Below are positions 8,060 through 17,064 of a stretch of DNA of 64,000 nt, one piece after another. The first letter of the stretch is position 1. Every line of letters begins with the position of its first letter. A program made the translations under genes and the position numbers. The notes below the pieces were generated by a model. That model had not been told where the DNA came from. It saw only the letters and a program-made list of their open reading frames with translations, and searched no databases. The stretch comes from an uncultured Lachnospiraceae bacterium (lineage in GTDB: Bacteria; Bacillota; Clostridia; Lachnospirales; Lachnospiraceae): NCBI GenBank assembly GCA_905203555.1, contig CAJKWK010000002.1, positions 1 through 64,000 of the forward strand. The letters are read 5' to 3'.

Positions 8060-10111
8060 TTATTTGTATGTTTTTTTCTTCAAAAGTATTGCAAATCCAA
8101 GAAGTGCTGATCCACAAATGAAACTTGTCCAAAGAGCAATGTTACCGGCATCGCCAGTCTTTGGTGCTTTGGAGATATTGCTCACAGTTCCTTCATCTAA
8201 AGCAAATACATATGGTGAAAATCCTTTTACATTAAGAGATATTTGTCCATTTTTTACAGTTGTTTTATAAACCTCATAAGTATCATTATCTGTATAATGT
8301 AAAATGATGATATTTTTACCTTCGTATTCGTTTCCTACATGAAAAACTAAGTCTGCAGAGTCGCTTTTCATACCAGTTAGGTGAATATCATAAACACCGA
8401 GAACTACTTTACCTTTTACTTCTTCTGCGGAAACGTACTGTATATACTGTTCAGAGTTCGGATCCAAAGCGTTTGCAATTAAAGAAGCATCAGCTGAAAA
8501 CGTTCCTTTTACTGTGAATTTGTTATTTGATGTAGAAACTTCAGTTAATTCATCTTTTGGCGTAGTTGTGTTATTCTCAGAACCATTATTGTTCGGAACA
8601 TTTGGTGTTTCAGGAACCTCCGGCGTTTCAGGAACCTCCGGCGTTTCAGGAACCTCCGGCGTTTCAGGTACTTCCGGAGTCTCAGGAACCTCCGGCGTTT
8701 CAGGAACCTCCGGTGTTTCAGGAACCTCTGGAGTCTCAGGAACCTCCGGTGTTTCAGGAACCTCCGGTGTTTCAGGAACGTCCGGAGTCTCAGGAACCTC
8801 TGGCGTTTCAGGAACTTCCGGAGTCTCAGGAACATCTGGAGTCTCAGGAACCTCCGGCGTTTCAGGTACTTCTGGGTTTGGAACAGTTCCTAAAGAGTCC
8901 TTATTTCCACCTATTGTATCTAAATTCCATGCCAATGCCGCAACTTTTTCACCCCAATATGGGTCTGAAGCATAGCTGACATTAATTCCTTCGGCTTTGT
9001 TTCCTAGTTGTTCGCCATGATTACGCCAATCAGATGGATCAAAATATCCTTCCGCCATCCAATCTTTCATAAATACCCGAATACATTCGTCAATAGATGC
9101 ATATGTATCAGCACTTTCTCCAGGTGATGTGTCAACAGCGTTTAAACCAAAGATATTATTTTTGGTCTGACAAATCCAACTTTGTCCCCAACCGCTTTCA
9201 TTGATCGCAATGCCAAGAGATAGAAGTGCATTTACATTATAAATGTTTTGGTATTTTATAAATGATGCAGCAGAACCGGTTAATTTAGATGTTGAGAGGT
9301 TCACTCCTGCATTTGTCATAGCTGTATGTAAAATGTTTTCTAATTCGTCGGCAGTATAGCTTGTAGATTCACGCATATTTCTGAATTGGAAATAATTGTA
9401 AAACGGATTGCCGGCATTCACAGCATTTTGCCCGGTTATATCGTTCTGATAATCAGATAGCATTACCTTATAGTCAGAATAAAAATAATGTCCATCATAA
9501 CTGTAATATTTGCAATTTGCATCCAGATAATCAGGTGCAGTTCCGTTATTGATAGCAGAACTTGGAGCTGCATTTAAATTCTGTGAAATATAGTGGAATA
9601 ATTTTCCGTTTGATACTATGTAGTAACTTACTTTATCAGCTACTTGATTATATGGTAATACCTGAACTTCGGACTGATTTACAGTTCCGATTATGCCTGA
9701 AAGCATAAAGCGTATTTTACCATCGGCTGTATTTCCGAGATATGCCGCATCGGCTCCACAAGAACCATTTGTGTAACCGGAACGATTGTTATATTCTGTA
9801 ATTGCATTTCCCTTCGTGTTAAAATTAACAACTTTCATTTCAACAGATGGTACGGAGAAAAAAGAAATCTCATGAAAGGTGGATTCTTCTATATCTACCC
9901 AACCATTTTCTTCCGCTAATTCGTAAATGTTACCATTTTCGTCCATTGCTGTTATAACTTCAGAACGTTGATGATTTTCGTCCTGAAGTGTTGATGCCGT
10001 CTTCTGTTCCTCCCCAGTTACATCGGCAGCATAGCTCATCATTCCAGGTAAGCTACTTAATACCATGGACATAACGAGACTAGATATCAGTAATTTAGTT
10101 TTTCTTATCAC
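8060..10111 (-). CDS. Secreted, wall-anchored endo-beta-N-acetylglucosaminidase with PEVPET repeats
   Basis: A 683-residue surface protein. An N-terminal signal peptide (basic MIRKTK, then a hydrophobic stretch to about residue 28) precedes a region of about 200 residues without a clear family. A glucosaminidase domain follows at about 250-405, with the catalytic glutamate in AINESGWGQS and the family signatures NNIFGL and WAEGYFDP-like. About 15 PEVPET/PDVPET repeats form a wall-spanning stalk. After a small domain of about 110 residues comes a sorting-like tail: APKTGD, a hydrophobic segment and KKKTYK. The start codon is GTG with AAGGAGG upstream. It should cleave peptidoglycan glycan strands. 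The anchor motif begins with Ala instead of Leu, so the sortase class is uncertain. Confidence 0.87.
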   Translation of the reverse strand: MIRKTKLLISSLVMSMVLSSLPGMMSYAADVTGEEQKTASTLQDENHQRSEVITAMDENGNIYELAEENGWVDIEESTFHEISFFSVPSVEMKVVNFNTKGNAITEYNNRSGYTNGSCGADAAYLGNTADGKIRFMLSGIIGTVNQSEVQVLPYNQVADKVSYYIVSNGKLFHYISQNLNAAPSSAINNGTAPDYLDANCKYYSYDGHYFYSDYKVMLSDYQNDITGQNAVNAGNPFYNYFQFRNMRESTSYTADELENILHTAMTNAGVNLSTSKLTGSAASFIKYQNIYNVNALLSLGIAINESGWGQSWICQTKNNIFGLNAVDTSPGESADTYASIDECIRVFMKDWMAEGYFDPSDWRNHGEQLGNKAEGINVSYASDPYWGEKVAALAWNLDTIGGNKDSLGTVPNPEVPETPEVPETPDVPETPEVPETPEVPETPDVPETPEVPETPEVPETPEVPETPEVPETPEVPETPEVPETPEVPETPEVPETPEVPETPNVPNNNGSENNTTTPKDELTEVSTSNNKFTVKGTFSADASLIANALDPNSEQYIQYVSAEEVKGKVVLGVYDIHLTGMKSDSADLVFHVGNEYEGKNIIILHYTDNDTYEVYKTTVKNGQISLNVKGFSPYVFALDEGTVSNISKAPKTGDAGNIALWTSFICGSALLGFAILLKKKTYK
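8602..8876 (-). repeat. About 15 tandem 18-bp repeats encoding PE/DVPET
   Basis: The unit codes for six residues, P-E/D-V-P-E-T. Third positions differ between copies (ACCTCCGGC, ACTTCCGGA, ACGTCCGGA and so on), with GTC and GTT alternating. The array is thus diverged at the DNA level while the protein is kept. Copy number can change by recombination or slippage and would set stalk length. Confidence 0.9.
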
Positions 10112-10172
10112 TCGTATACTTCCCTCCTTAACCTTATTAATTATTTATTGATATAGACACTGATACATTCTT

Positions 10173-10201
10173 ACCATAACATGCCATAAAATAAATGGCA
10201 A
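10173..10201 (-). promoter_or_regulatory. Putative promoter of the glucosaminidase gene with an overlapping palindrome
   Basis: On the - strand, TTGCCA (10201-10196) and TATGGT (10178-10173) are 17 bp apart. The -35 region lies inside a perfect inverted repeat, TGCCAT-7nt-ATGGCA (10182-10200), that could be an operator. The rest of the 257-bp interval up to 10368 holds only the divergent promoter described next. Confidence 0.45.
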
Positions 10202-10288
10202 GCATTATTTTATTTCTGGATTGAGTACGTGTATACAATTAAGATAAGTAAAAAAACTTCGAAAAAATCAGAAAATATAAGGAAAAGG

Positions 10289-10317
10289 TTGAATCATACT
10301 GTCGAATATTGTATTAT
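10289..10317 (+). promoter_or_regulatory. Putative sigma-A promoter of the LCP gene
   Basis: TTGAAT (10289-10294) and TATTAT (10312-10317) are separated by 17 bp. They end about 50 bp before the ATG at 10369, which has AGGTGG as ribosome site. Confidence 0.55.
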
Positions 10318-10368
10318 GAAAGTTGGTAACTGCACAAAAATAAAATAGCAAAAAATAGGTGGTTAAAT

Positions 10369-11691
10369 ATGGCGAAGAACCGAAAGAAATACAGAAGAGG
10401 TCGAAGAAAAAAGGGAAATTGGTTTACCCGGATGAAAATGTGGCAAAAGGTGTTGGTCTGTTTTGCAGGTGTATTGGTTTGCCTGCTTGGAGCGGCGGGC
10501 ATTTATGTCGCGGCAAAATGGGATAAGGTAGATACGCAGGATATTAAGGCGGAAGATATCGTCATCAATCCAGAGATTCGAGACAGAAAAGTGGATCTGG
10601 GGAAAGGTTATACCAATATCGCTTTGTTTGGAGTGGATTCTCGAGAAGGGGATCTGGGGGAAGGTAACCGTACAGACTGTATCATTGTGGCAAGTCTGAA
10701 TAATGAGACAAAAGAGATTAAGATGGTTTCTGTATATAGAGATACACTATTGGATTTGTCAGAGGGTACATACCAGAAGTGTAATGCCGCTTATAGTTAT
10801 GGTGGACCAAAGATGGCAATCAGTATGTTGAACATGAATCTGGATCTGGATATTCAAGATTATGTGACAGTGGATTTTGGCGCAATCTCAGATGTAGTTG
10901 ATCTGGTTGGCGGAATTGAGATGGATGTAACAGATGAGGAAGCGTATTATATTAGTGAGTATCTTCAGGAAACGGCAGATGCAGCAGGCAAGGAAGCACA
11001 TTTCTTAGATTATGGCGGACACATGGTATTGGATGGACCGCAGGCTACAACATATGCCAGAATCCGTTCTACTGCAGGTGGTGATTTTACCAGAACAGAA
11101 CGTCAGCGTCTTGTGATTGAGAAGATTGTTGAGAAACTGCAAAAAGTAGATGTGATGACTCTTAATAAAATTATCGATCAGGTATTCCCACAGGTATCTA
11201 CAAGTTTTACACTTCAGGAACTTATGAATTATGCGTTGGCATATAAGGAGTATGTTCTGTTGGAGAATACCGGTTTTCCGTTTGATAAGACAACGGATAC
11301 TTTGCCGGAGATTGGAAGTGTAGTTATTCCGACAGATTTGACAAGCAATGTAACGCAACTACATAAATTTTTATTCGGAGTGACGGATTATTCACCATCT
11401 TCAACAGTTAATACGTTGAGTGCAAATATTGCATATACGGCAAATTCAGGAGGTTCTACAGATACATCCGGATGGGATCAGTCACAGTATACAGATAATA
11501 CTAACCAGAATGAGTATTATGAGAAACCGAACACCGGAACAGATAACACATGGCAGGAACCGTCTACGGATGTTCCGTCTGATGACGGTGGAACGGATCA
11601 GGGAACAACGGATCCGGGAGTAACAGATCCGGGTACCGGAGGCACGGATGGAACGGAGCAAGGCGGAACGACTGGCGGAGAGACTCAATAA
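10369..11691 (+). CDS. LytR-CpsA-Psr (LCP) family cell-wall polymer transferase
   Basis: A 440-residue LCP protein. A very basic cytoplasmic start (KNRKKYRRGRRKKG) is followed by one membrane helix at about 27-47 and an extracellular LCP domain. Hallmarks are NIALFGVDSREGD, RTDCIIVASLN, the SVYRDT motif and ARIRSTAGGDFTRTERQR, which has the conserved Arg cluster that binds the pyrophosphate of the lipid-linked substrate. The last 90 residues are low-complexity Gly/Thr/Asp sequence. These enzymes attach polysaccharide or teichoic acid to peptidoglycan, which fits the glycan locus upstream. Confidence 0.92.
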   Translation: MAKNRKKYRRGRRKKGNWFTRMKMWQKVLVCFAGVLVCLLGAAGIYVAAKWDKVDTQDIKAEDIVINPEIRDRKVDLGKGYTNIALFGVDSREGDLGEGNRTDCIIVASLNNETKEIKMVSVYRDTLLDLSEGTYQKCNAAYSYGGPKMAISMLNMNLDLDIQDYVTVDFGAISDVVDLVGGIEMDVTDEEAYYISEYLQETADAAGKEAHFLDYGGHMVLDGPQATTYARIRSTAGGDFTRTERQRLVIEKIVEKLQKVDVMTLNKIIDQVFPQVSTSFTLQELMNYALAYKEYVLLENTGFPFDKTTDTLPEIGSVVIPTDLTSNVTQLHKFLFGVTDYSPSSTVNTLSANIAYTANSGGSTDTSGWDQSQYTDNTNQNEYYEKPNTGTDNTWQEPSTDVPSDDGGTDQGTTDPGVTDPGTGGTDGTEQGGTTGGETQ

Positions 11692-11730
11692 GAAATAGAT
11701 ACGACAGAAAAAAAGAGGAGTATATGTGAT

Positions 11731-13263
11731 ATGAAAGTGATGAAGAAGATTGCTGCAGTATTGTTGGCTGTAAGTCTGGCGGTACCTTTTGTTGGAATTC
11801 AGGCAGATGCCGCAGAGGGTACGTTGATGTTTTCAGATCCACAGACAAAAGTGGGAGAGAATGTGAGTGTGGATTTGGTTGTGCAGTCTGGGGGCGCAAC
11901 AATTGGCGATGTAGATGTTAAAATGAATTATGATGCATCGGCATTAGAGTTTATTAGTGGAAATGAAGTGACAAGCGATGGACAGGGAAGTTTGACTTAT
12001 TCTCATAAAGGAACCGGAAGTGAGACGGAACTGAGAACAACGATGGAATTTCGAGCATTAAAGCAGGGAGAGGCCAATATAACAGTTTCTGGTCATACAG
12101 CTTATTTGTATTCAGATGAAACGTTGAACTTAAGCGAAGGTTCTTCTGTGGTTACGATTGATGTAGGGGCAGATGGAAGTACATCTGTAGAACCGTCAAC
12201 TTCAACAAATACGAATACAACAGCATCAGCTACTGATGTGAAGGTAAATGTAAATGGTGAAGAGTACAGTTTCTCAGAAGATTTTACGGTAGTAATGATC
12301 CCGGAAGGATATTCTGAGACTAAAATGACATATAGCGGAGCAGAAAGAAAGTTTGCTGCAAATGAAAATGGTGTGAAACTGGGATATCTGGTAGATGCAG
12401 CAGGGGAAGGTAATTTCTTCTTATATAATGAAGATAACGCTACATTTTCTCCGTTTGTGGAAATGCATGTATCAGAGACAACTTCCATTATTCTCTTGAA
12501 TGATGTAGACGCAGTTTCTTTGCCGGAGAATTATCAAAAAGCAGATTTGCAGGTAGGGGATTATACGTTCCCGGCTTGGCAGGATATGGATCATGAAGGT
12601 TACTATGCAATGTATGCATTGAATACAACAACCGGTAAAAAAGGGTTGTACCAGTATGATACCGTTGACGGAACTTATCAGAGATTGATCTTGCAGGAAA
12701 AAGTAGAAAAGGAAACAGAAAAAGAGGATGACTCTTTCCTTGGAAAAGTAAAGGATCTTATTTATAATCATTTTATGATTTTCTTGATTATTTGTGCAAT
12801 TATTGTATTGGCAATCATTATTTTAATCATTGTGATTTCTGTAAAACTTTATCATAGAAATGCAGAGTTAGACGATCTCTATGACGAGTACGATATACTG
12901 GATGATGAAGAGGAAGAAGAGCCGACATCGAAAAAATCGAAAAAGCAGTTTGCAGGATTCCGTAAAGATGATTATGACGAGGATGATGACTTCCTGGAAG
13001 ATGATTATGATGACACGTTTGAGGATGATGCAGATTTTGATGATTATGACGATGACTATGATGATTTCGAAGATGATGACTTCGCTGCAGATGACTATGA
13101 TGAGTTTGGAGATGACTTTGAAGTAGGATATGATGAGGATGATCTGGGTGACTTTGAGGAAGAGGCAGCTGCTCCTAAAAAAGCTCCGAAGAAATCAGGA
13201 AACAAGCAGAAAAAAGCAGAAAAGAAATCAGATCCATACGAAATAGATTTTATAGATCTGTAA
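11731..13263 (+). CDS. Membrane-anchored cohesin-domain protein with acidic cytoplasmic tail
   Basis: 510 residues. A signal peptide (about 1-28) precedes a cohesin-type beta-sandwich (about 29-145; LMFSDPQTKVGENVSVDLVV, then ALEFISGN). A second extracellular region runs from about 165 to 330 with no family I recognise. One strong membrane helix (about 348-372) is followed by a cytoplasmic tail of about 130 residues, largely Asp/Glu/Tyr, ending in a Lys-rich patch and DPYEIDFIDL. Cohesins bind dockerins in cellulosomes and adhesion systems. The reversed layout, with a charged tail inside, suggests an envelope scaffold rather than a classical scaffoldin. It is 39 bases behind the LCP gene and probably in its operon. 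Confidence 0.75.
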   Translation: MKVMKKIAAVLLAVSLAVPFVGIQADAAEGTLMFSDPQTKVGENVSVDLVVQSGGATIGDVDVKMNYDASALEFISGNEVTSDGQGSLTYSHKGTGSETELRTTMEFRALKQGEANITVSGHTAYLYSDETLNLSEGSSVVTIDVGADGSTSVEPSTSTNTNTTASATDVKVNVNGEEYSFSEDFTVVMIPEGYSETKMTYSGAERKFAANENGVKLGYLVDAAGEGNFFLYNEDNATFSPFVEMHVSETTSIILLNDVDAVSLPENYQKADLQVGDYTFPAWQDMDHEGYYAMYALNTTTGKKGLYQYDTVDGTYQRLILQEKVEKETEKEDDSFLGKVKDLIYNHFMIFLIICAIIVLAIIILIIVISVKLYHRNAELDDLYDEYDILDDEEEEEPTSKKSKKQFAGFRKDDYDEDDDFLEDDYDDTFEDDADFDDYDDDYDDFEDDDFAADDYDEFGDDFEVGYDEDDLGDFEEEAAAPKKAPKKSGNKQKKAEKKSDPYEIDFIDL

Positions 13264-13311
13264 TGTATCAGAAAAATTAAGAACAAGACGATTTCCTTGG
13301 GAAATCCGGGA

Positions 13312-13359
13312 AAAAGAAGGTGAAAATAGCAATATGCTGATTTTTCACCTTCTTTTTTT
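13312..13359 (+). terminator. Rho-independent terminator after the cohesin gene
   Basis: Arms AAGAAGGTGAAAA and TTTTTCACCTTCTT form a hairpin followed by a T run. Confidence 0.85.
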
Positions 13360-13382
13360 GATATTTTGGTAAAAAATAATTA

Positions 13383-13411
13383 TTAACAAGATATGAAAAA
13401 AATGTTACAAT
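13383..13411 (+). promoter_or_regulatory. Putative sigma-A promoter of glmS
   Basis: TTAACA (13383-13388) and TACAAT (13406-13411) are 17 bp apart, about 35 bp before the glmS ATG at 13446. A short leader of this size cannot hold a glmS ribozyme. Confidence 0.55.
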
Positions 13412-13445
13412 CAAAAGAACTTTAATGAAGTAAAGGAGAAAAGTT

Positions 13446-15272
13446 ATGTGTGGAATCGTAGGTTACATTGGAAATCAGCAGGCAGCTCCGATTTTGTTGG
13501 ATGGACTATCAAAATTGGAATATCGGGGATATGATTCTGCGGGGATAGCTGTGTATGATGGTGAGAACATCAATATGACAAAGTCGAAGGGACGACTGAA
13601 GGTTCTTAGTGAACTGACGCATGATGGAAGTTCCATGCCGGGGGTGCTTGGAATCGGACATACTCGATGGGCAACGCATGGGGAGCCGTCGGATGTGAAT
13701 GCACATCCGCATTTTAATAAAGCGGAAACGATAGCCGTTGTGCATAATGGGATTATTGAAAATTATTTAAAATTAAAAAAGAAACTCAGTGCAAAAGGGT
13801 ATGAATTTATTTCTGAAACAGATACAGAGGTGATTGCCCATCTGTTGGATTATTATTATGATGGTAACCCATTACGTGCGATTACAAAAGTAATGCACCG
13901 AATGGAAGGTTCGTATGCTTTGGGGATTGTGTTTAAGGATCATCCGCAGGAATTATATGCTGTTAGAAAGGACAGTCCGTTGATCGTGGGGCATACAGAC
14001 GGAGGAAATATTATAGCCTCGGATGTTCCGGCGGTTTTGAAATATACGAGGGATGTCTTTTTTATTGAGAATGAAGAAATTGTATGCATGAAAGAAGATT
14101 CCATGGAATTTTTCAATGTGGATCAGGAGCCCATCGAAAAAGAGAGTACCCATATTGATTGGGATGTGGATGCGGCAGAAAAGGGTGGCTATGAGCACTT
14201 TATGTTAAAGGAAATGTATGAGCAGCCGAAAGCGATTTTGGATACTTTTTCTCCAAGAATCAAAAATGACCGGATTGAAATTGAAGAATTGAATATGACG
14301 GATGAGGAAATCCGAAATATACGGAAGATTATGATTGTTGCATGTGGTTCTGCTTATCATGCGGGAGTGACCGCAAAATATGTGTTTGAAGGGATGGCGC
14401 GTATCCCGGTAGAGGTGGATGTAGCGTCTGAGTTTCGTTATCGGAATCCGATTCTGGAAAAAAACACGCTTGTTATTGTGATCAGTCAGTCGGGAGAAAC
14501 TGCGGATTCACTGGCTGCTTTGCGGGAATCAAAGAGCCGGGGAGCAAAGGTATTGGGCATTGTGAATGTAATCGGAAGTTCTATTGCGCGTGAAGCGGAC
14601 TGCGTCATGTATACGTGGGCAGGGCCGGAGATTGCGGTAGCAACTACAAAAGCATATTCCTGTCAGCTGATAGCATTAGATCTTCTGGCAATGAAGTTTG
14701 CGTATGCAAGAGGGGAAATCTCTTCGGCAGAACTGCAGGAATATATTGAGGATATGAAATGTCTTCCGGAGCAGGTAGAGATGCTTTTAAACAATAAAAA
14801 CCGTATTCAAAAATTTGCCAATCGCTATTTGGCCGCAAAAGATGTCTTTTTTATCGGTCGTGGTATTGATTATGCGATTTCTCTTGAAGGATCTTTGAAA
14901 TTGAAAGAAATCTCCTATATTCATTCGGAAGCGTATGCAGCCGGAGAGTTGAAACATGGAACCATCTCTTTGATTGAAGAGGGAACACTGGTGGCAGCAG
15001 TGCTTACACAGGAAGAGTTATATAAAAAGATGATCAGCAATATGGTTGAAGTACGTACCCGGGGCGCCTTTGTGCTTGCAGTGACGAATGAAGGAAATAC
15101 AGAGGTGGAAAGGGCATCAGATTATGTGATTTATATTCCGGAGACTAATCCGTATTTTACAAATTCGCTGGCAATTATACCGCTGCAGCTGTTTGGATAT
15201 TACATTTCTGTGGGAAGAGGCTGTGATGTGGATAAACCGAGAAATCTGGCAAAGTCCGTAACTGTAGAATAA
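13446..15272 (+). CDS. glmS: Glutamine-fructose-6-phosphate aminotransferase (isomerizing)
   Basis: 608 residues, the usual GlmS length. Cys2 (MCGIVGYIG) is the glutaminase nucleophile, and GHTRWATHGEP and HNGIIENY belong to the N-terminal Ntn amidotransferase domain. Two SIS sugar-isomerase domains follow, with CGSAYHAG, SQSGETADS and, at the end, KPRNLAKSVTVE, which carries the conserved C-terminal lysine and glutamate. It makes glucosamine-6-phosphate, the entry to UDP-GlcNAc for peptidoglycan and surface glycans. It has its own terminator upstream and a likely promoter. No glmS ribozyme is visible. Confidence 0.97.
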   Translation: MCGIVGYIGNQQAAPILLDGLSKLEYRGYDSAGIAVYDGENINMTKSKGRLKVLSELTHDGSSMPGVLGIGHTRWATHGEPSDVNAHPHFNKAETIAVVHNGIIENYLKLKKKLSAKGYEFISETDTEVIAHLLDYYYDGNPLRAITKVMHRMEGSYALGIVFKDHPQELYAVRKDSPLIVGHTDGGNIIASDVPAVLKYTRDVFFIENEEIVCMKEDSMEFFNVDQEPIEKESTHIDWDVDAAEKGGYEHFMLKEMYEQPKAILDTFSPRIKNDRIEIEELNMTDEEIRNIRKIMIVACGSAYHAGVTAKYVFEGMARIPVEVDVASEFRYRNPILEKNTLVIVISQSGETADSLAALRESKSRGAKVLGIVNVIGSSIAREADCVMYTWAGPEIAVATTKAYSCQLIALDLLAMKFAYARGEISSAELQEYIEDMKCLPEQVEMLLNNKNRIQKFANRYLAAKDVFFIGRGIDYAISLEGSLKLKEISYIHSEAYAAGELKHGTISLIEEGTLVAAVLTQEELYKKMISNMVEVRTRGAFVLAVTNEGNTEVERASDYVIYIPETNPYFTNSLAIIPLQLFGYYISVGRGCDVDKPRNLAKSVTVE

Positions 15273-15361
15273 GTCATATTTTGTTTGATAATTAAACACA
15301 TTTTTATCACAAATTCCCGTTATGATAGCTATATAAAATACAAGAGAAGGAAGGATTTTAT

Positions 15362-16672
15362 ATGGAAAATCAATATAGTTATTATAATCCGGAAAATCAA
15401 AATGAAAATACACAGTATATGGGAGGCGGTGATTTTAATCAGACGCACTATGAGAAGAAACCGAAAAAGAAGATGCCGAAAGCGATAATCGTAATCGGAT
15501 GTGCACTTTTATTTGGTCTTGTTTCCAGCGCTACATTTTTGACAATGAATTTTATCGGAAATAGGATTCTGGGATTGAGAGATTCTGTTCAGAAAACAGA
15601 AGAATCTGCGGAAAAGGTAAGCAGTACACAGTTAAATCAGTCTTCCAGTGTAATTACTTCTGATGTATCCGGTGTGGTAGATAAGGTGATGCCATCGCTG
15701 GTATCGATCACGAATATGAGTATACAGGAAGTACAGAGTTTCTTTGGCGGGTATCAGCAACAACAATCAGAAAGTGCAGGAAGTGGAATTATTATCAGCC
15801 AGACAGATACGGAACTTTTGATGGTGACAAATAACCATGTAGTTGAAGGAAGTCAGACATTGACGGTAACATTTACTGACGGTACAAGTGTGGAGGCAAA
15901 TATTAAGGGAACCAATGCAGATCACGACATTGCTGTTATTGCAGTTCCTATGAAAGAGCTTTCTGATGAGACACTGGATGCAATTGCAGTTGCAACATTG
16001 GGAGACTCTACAAAGCTTAATATTGGTGAACCGGCAATCGCAATTGGAAATGCCCTCGGATATGGACAGTCTGTTACAACCGGTGTGATCAGTGCTGTGG
16101 ATCGTGAGAGTACAACAGTAGATGAAACAACCGGTGAAACAGTTTCCAGTGGAGTAAAATTGATTCAGACAGATGCGGCAATCAATCCTGGAAATAGCGG
16201 TGGAGCTCTTGTAAATGCAAATGGCGAGGTTATCGGAATCAGCTCGTCTAAGCTTGCGGGAACAATGGTTGAAGGTATGGGATATGCGATACCAATCAGT
16301 GATGTGTCTGATATCATTTCCGATCTGATGAACCGGGAGACAAAGGCGAAAGTCGCAGAAGAAGATCAGGGCTTTCTTGGAATTACCGGATTTAATGTAG
16401 ATTCTCAGAGTGCAGAACGTTATCATATGCCGACCGGTGTCTATGTGGAAGATGTTGTAAAAGGCGGCGGCGCTGCGAAAGCAGGAATTACAAAAGGTAA
16501 TATCATTACCGGTCTGGAAGGTGTTAGTATTAATAATATGGAAGAGCTGCAGAGAGAACTTCAGTATTATGCAAAAGGTGAAACTGTTAAGGTGACGATT
16601 CAGATTCCGGAAAATAATGGAGAATATACAGAGAAAACGATTGAAGTAACTCTGGGAGAAAAAACAGAATAA
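15362..16672 (+). CDS. HtrA/DegP-type membrane-anchored serine protease
   Basis: 436 residues. A polar cytoplasmic start of about 35 residues precedes one membrane helix (about 40-62) and a trypsin-like domain with catalytic His in TNNHVVEGS, Asp in DHDIAVI and Ser in NPGNSGGALVN. A PDZ domain occupies about 335-430 (FLGITGFNV, GVYVEDVVKGGGAAKAG). Such proteases degrade or refold misfolded exported proteins at the outer face of the membrane. The ATG follows GAAGGAAGG. The gene stands alone between an 89-base leader and a strong terminator. Confidence 0.93.
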   Translation: MENQYSYYNPENQNENTQYMGGGDFNQTHYEKKPKKKMPKAIIVIGCALLFGLVSSATFLTMNFIGNRILGLRDSVQKTEESAEKVSSTQLNQSSSVITSDVSGVVDKVMPSLVSITNMSIQEVQSFFGGYQQQQSESAGSGIIISQTDTELLMVTNNHVVEGSQTLTVTFTDGTSVEANIKGTNADHDIAVIAVPMKELSDETLDAIAVATLGDSTKLNIGEPAIAIGNALGYGQSVTTGVISAVDRESTTVDETTGETVSSGVKLIQTDAAINPGNSGGALVNANGEVIGISSSKLAGTMVEGMGYAIPISDVSDIISDLMNRETKAKVAEEDQGFLGITGFNVDSQSAERYHMPTGVYVEDVVKGGGAAKAGITKGNIITGLEGVSINNMEELQRELQYYAKGETVKVTIQIPENNGEYTEKTIEVTLGEKTE

Positions 16673-16681
16673 AAAAAGCAA

Positions 16682-16729
16682 AAAAGGTTTCGACGGTGAA
16701 ATTGAGGTCGGAACCTTTTCTTTTTTTTG
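16682..16729 (+). terminator. Rho-independent terminator after the HtrA gene
   Basis: AAAAGGTTTCGAC pairs with GTCGGAACCTTTT, followed by eight T. The A run on the left could make it work on the - strand too. Confidence 0.85.
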
Positions 16730-16738
16730 CCATACTAT
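16711..16738 (+). promoter_or_regulatory. Putative sigma-E-type promoter of the cotJ operon
   Basis: GAACCTT (16711-16717), a 13-bp gap, then CATACTAT (16731-16738) resemble the mother-cell sigma-E consensus (KMATATT ... CATACAHT), matching 5 of 7 and 7 of 8 positions. The ATG of cotJA is 36 bases downstream. In Bacillus subtilis cotJ is sigma-E controlled; here it is inferred from the match only. Confidence 0.4.
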
Positions 16739-16773
16739 GTAAGTGTATAGAAAGTGAAAAGGAGCTTATCAAA

Positions 16774-17064
16774 ATGGCAAATTGTCAGAATAATATGCGC
16801 TACGGCCGTAACGGCAATCCGTATCCGCAATATTCCAACTGTATGAACCAGCGGCAAATGCAGCCGGAAAGAAATGATTGCGGATGCAAGGAAAAGAAAG
16901 ATTCGTTTGCCGGTATGGGGATGGCAGGGATACCGATTGCTATGGCGTATGTGCCTTGGCAAAAATGGCGCAGAGTCTATGATGTGTGTGAAGGATTTGC
17001 AAGGGGAACTATTTTCCAGGAATTGGATCTTCCGTTTGAAGGGAGAGGAGGCTGTAATCGATGA
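16774..17064 (+). CDS. cotJA: Spore coat protein CotJA family
   Basis: 96 residues. The C-terminal half, with PIAMAYVPWQKW, YDVCEGFARGTIFQELDLPF and a final GRGGCN, is the CotJA signature. The N-terminal half is Cys/Asn/Tyr-rich (NCQNNMRYGRNG, DCGCKEKK), longer than in Bacillus, as usual in clostridia. The ATG at 16774 has AAAAGGAG upstream and was preferred to longer in-frame starts. It is the first gene of a translationally coupled cotJA-cotJB-cotJC set: its TGA overlaps the cotJB ATG. CotJ proteins belong to the inner spore coat and are made in the mother cell. Confidence 0.9.
   Translation: MANCQNNMRYGRNGNPYPQYSNCMNQRQMQPERNDCGCKEKKDSFAGMGMAGIPIAMAYVPWQKWRRVYDVCEGFARGTIFQELDLPFEGRGGCNR

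Noticed and set aside
8602..8876. CRISPR array
   Set aside because: The repeats are contiguous, 18 bp, without spacers and coding for protein. No other repeat-spacer pattern was seen in the window.
8514..8979. Long + strand frames with GVSGTS or QEPPAF-type repeats
   Set aside because: They are the reverse reading of the PEVPET repeat array; no ribosome site, and they lie inside the well-supported - strand gene.
13360..13445. glmS ribozyme/riboswitch upstream of glmS
   Set aside because: Only 86 bases separate the preceding terminator from the ATG, a good promoter occupies part of it, and no ribozyme core is seen.
15767..16681. 304-codon - strand frame opposite the HtrA gene
   Set aside because: It mirrors a clear protease gene with full catalytic triad, has no ribosome site, and is Cys/His/Ile-rich as expected of an antisense frame.
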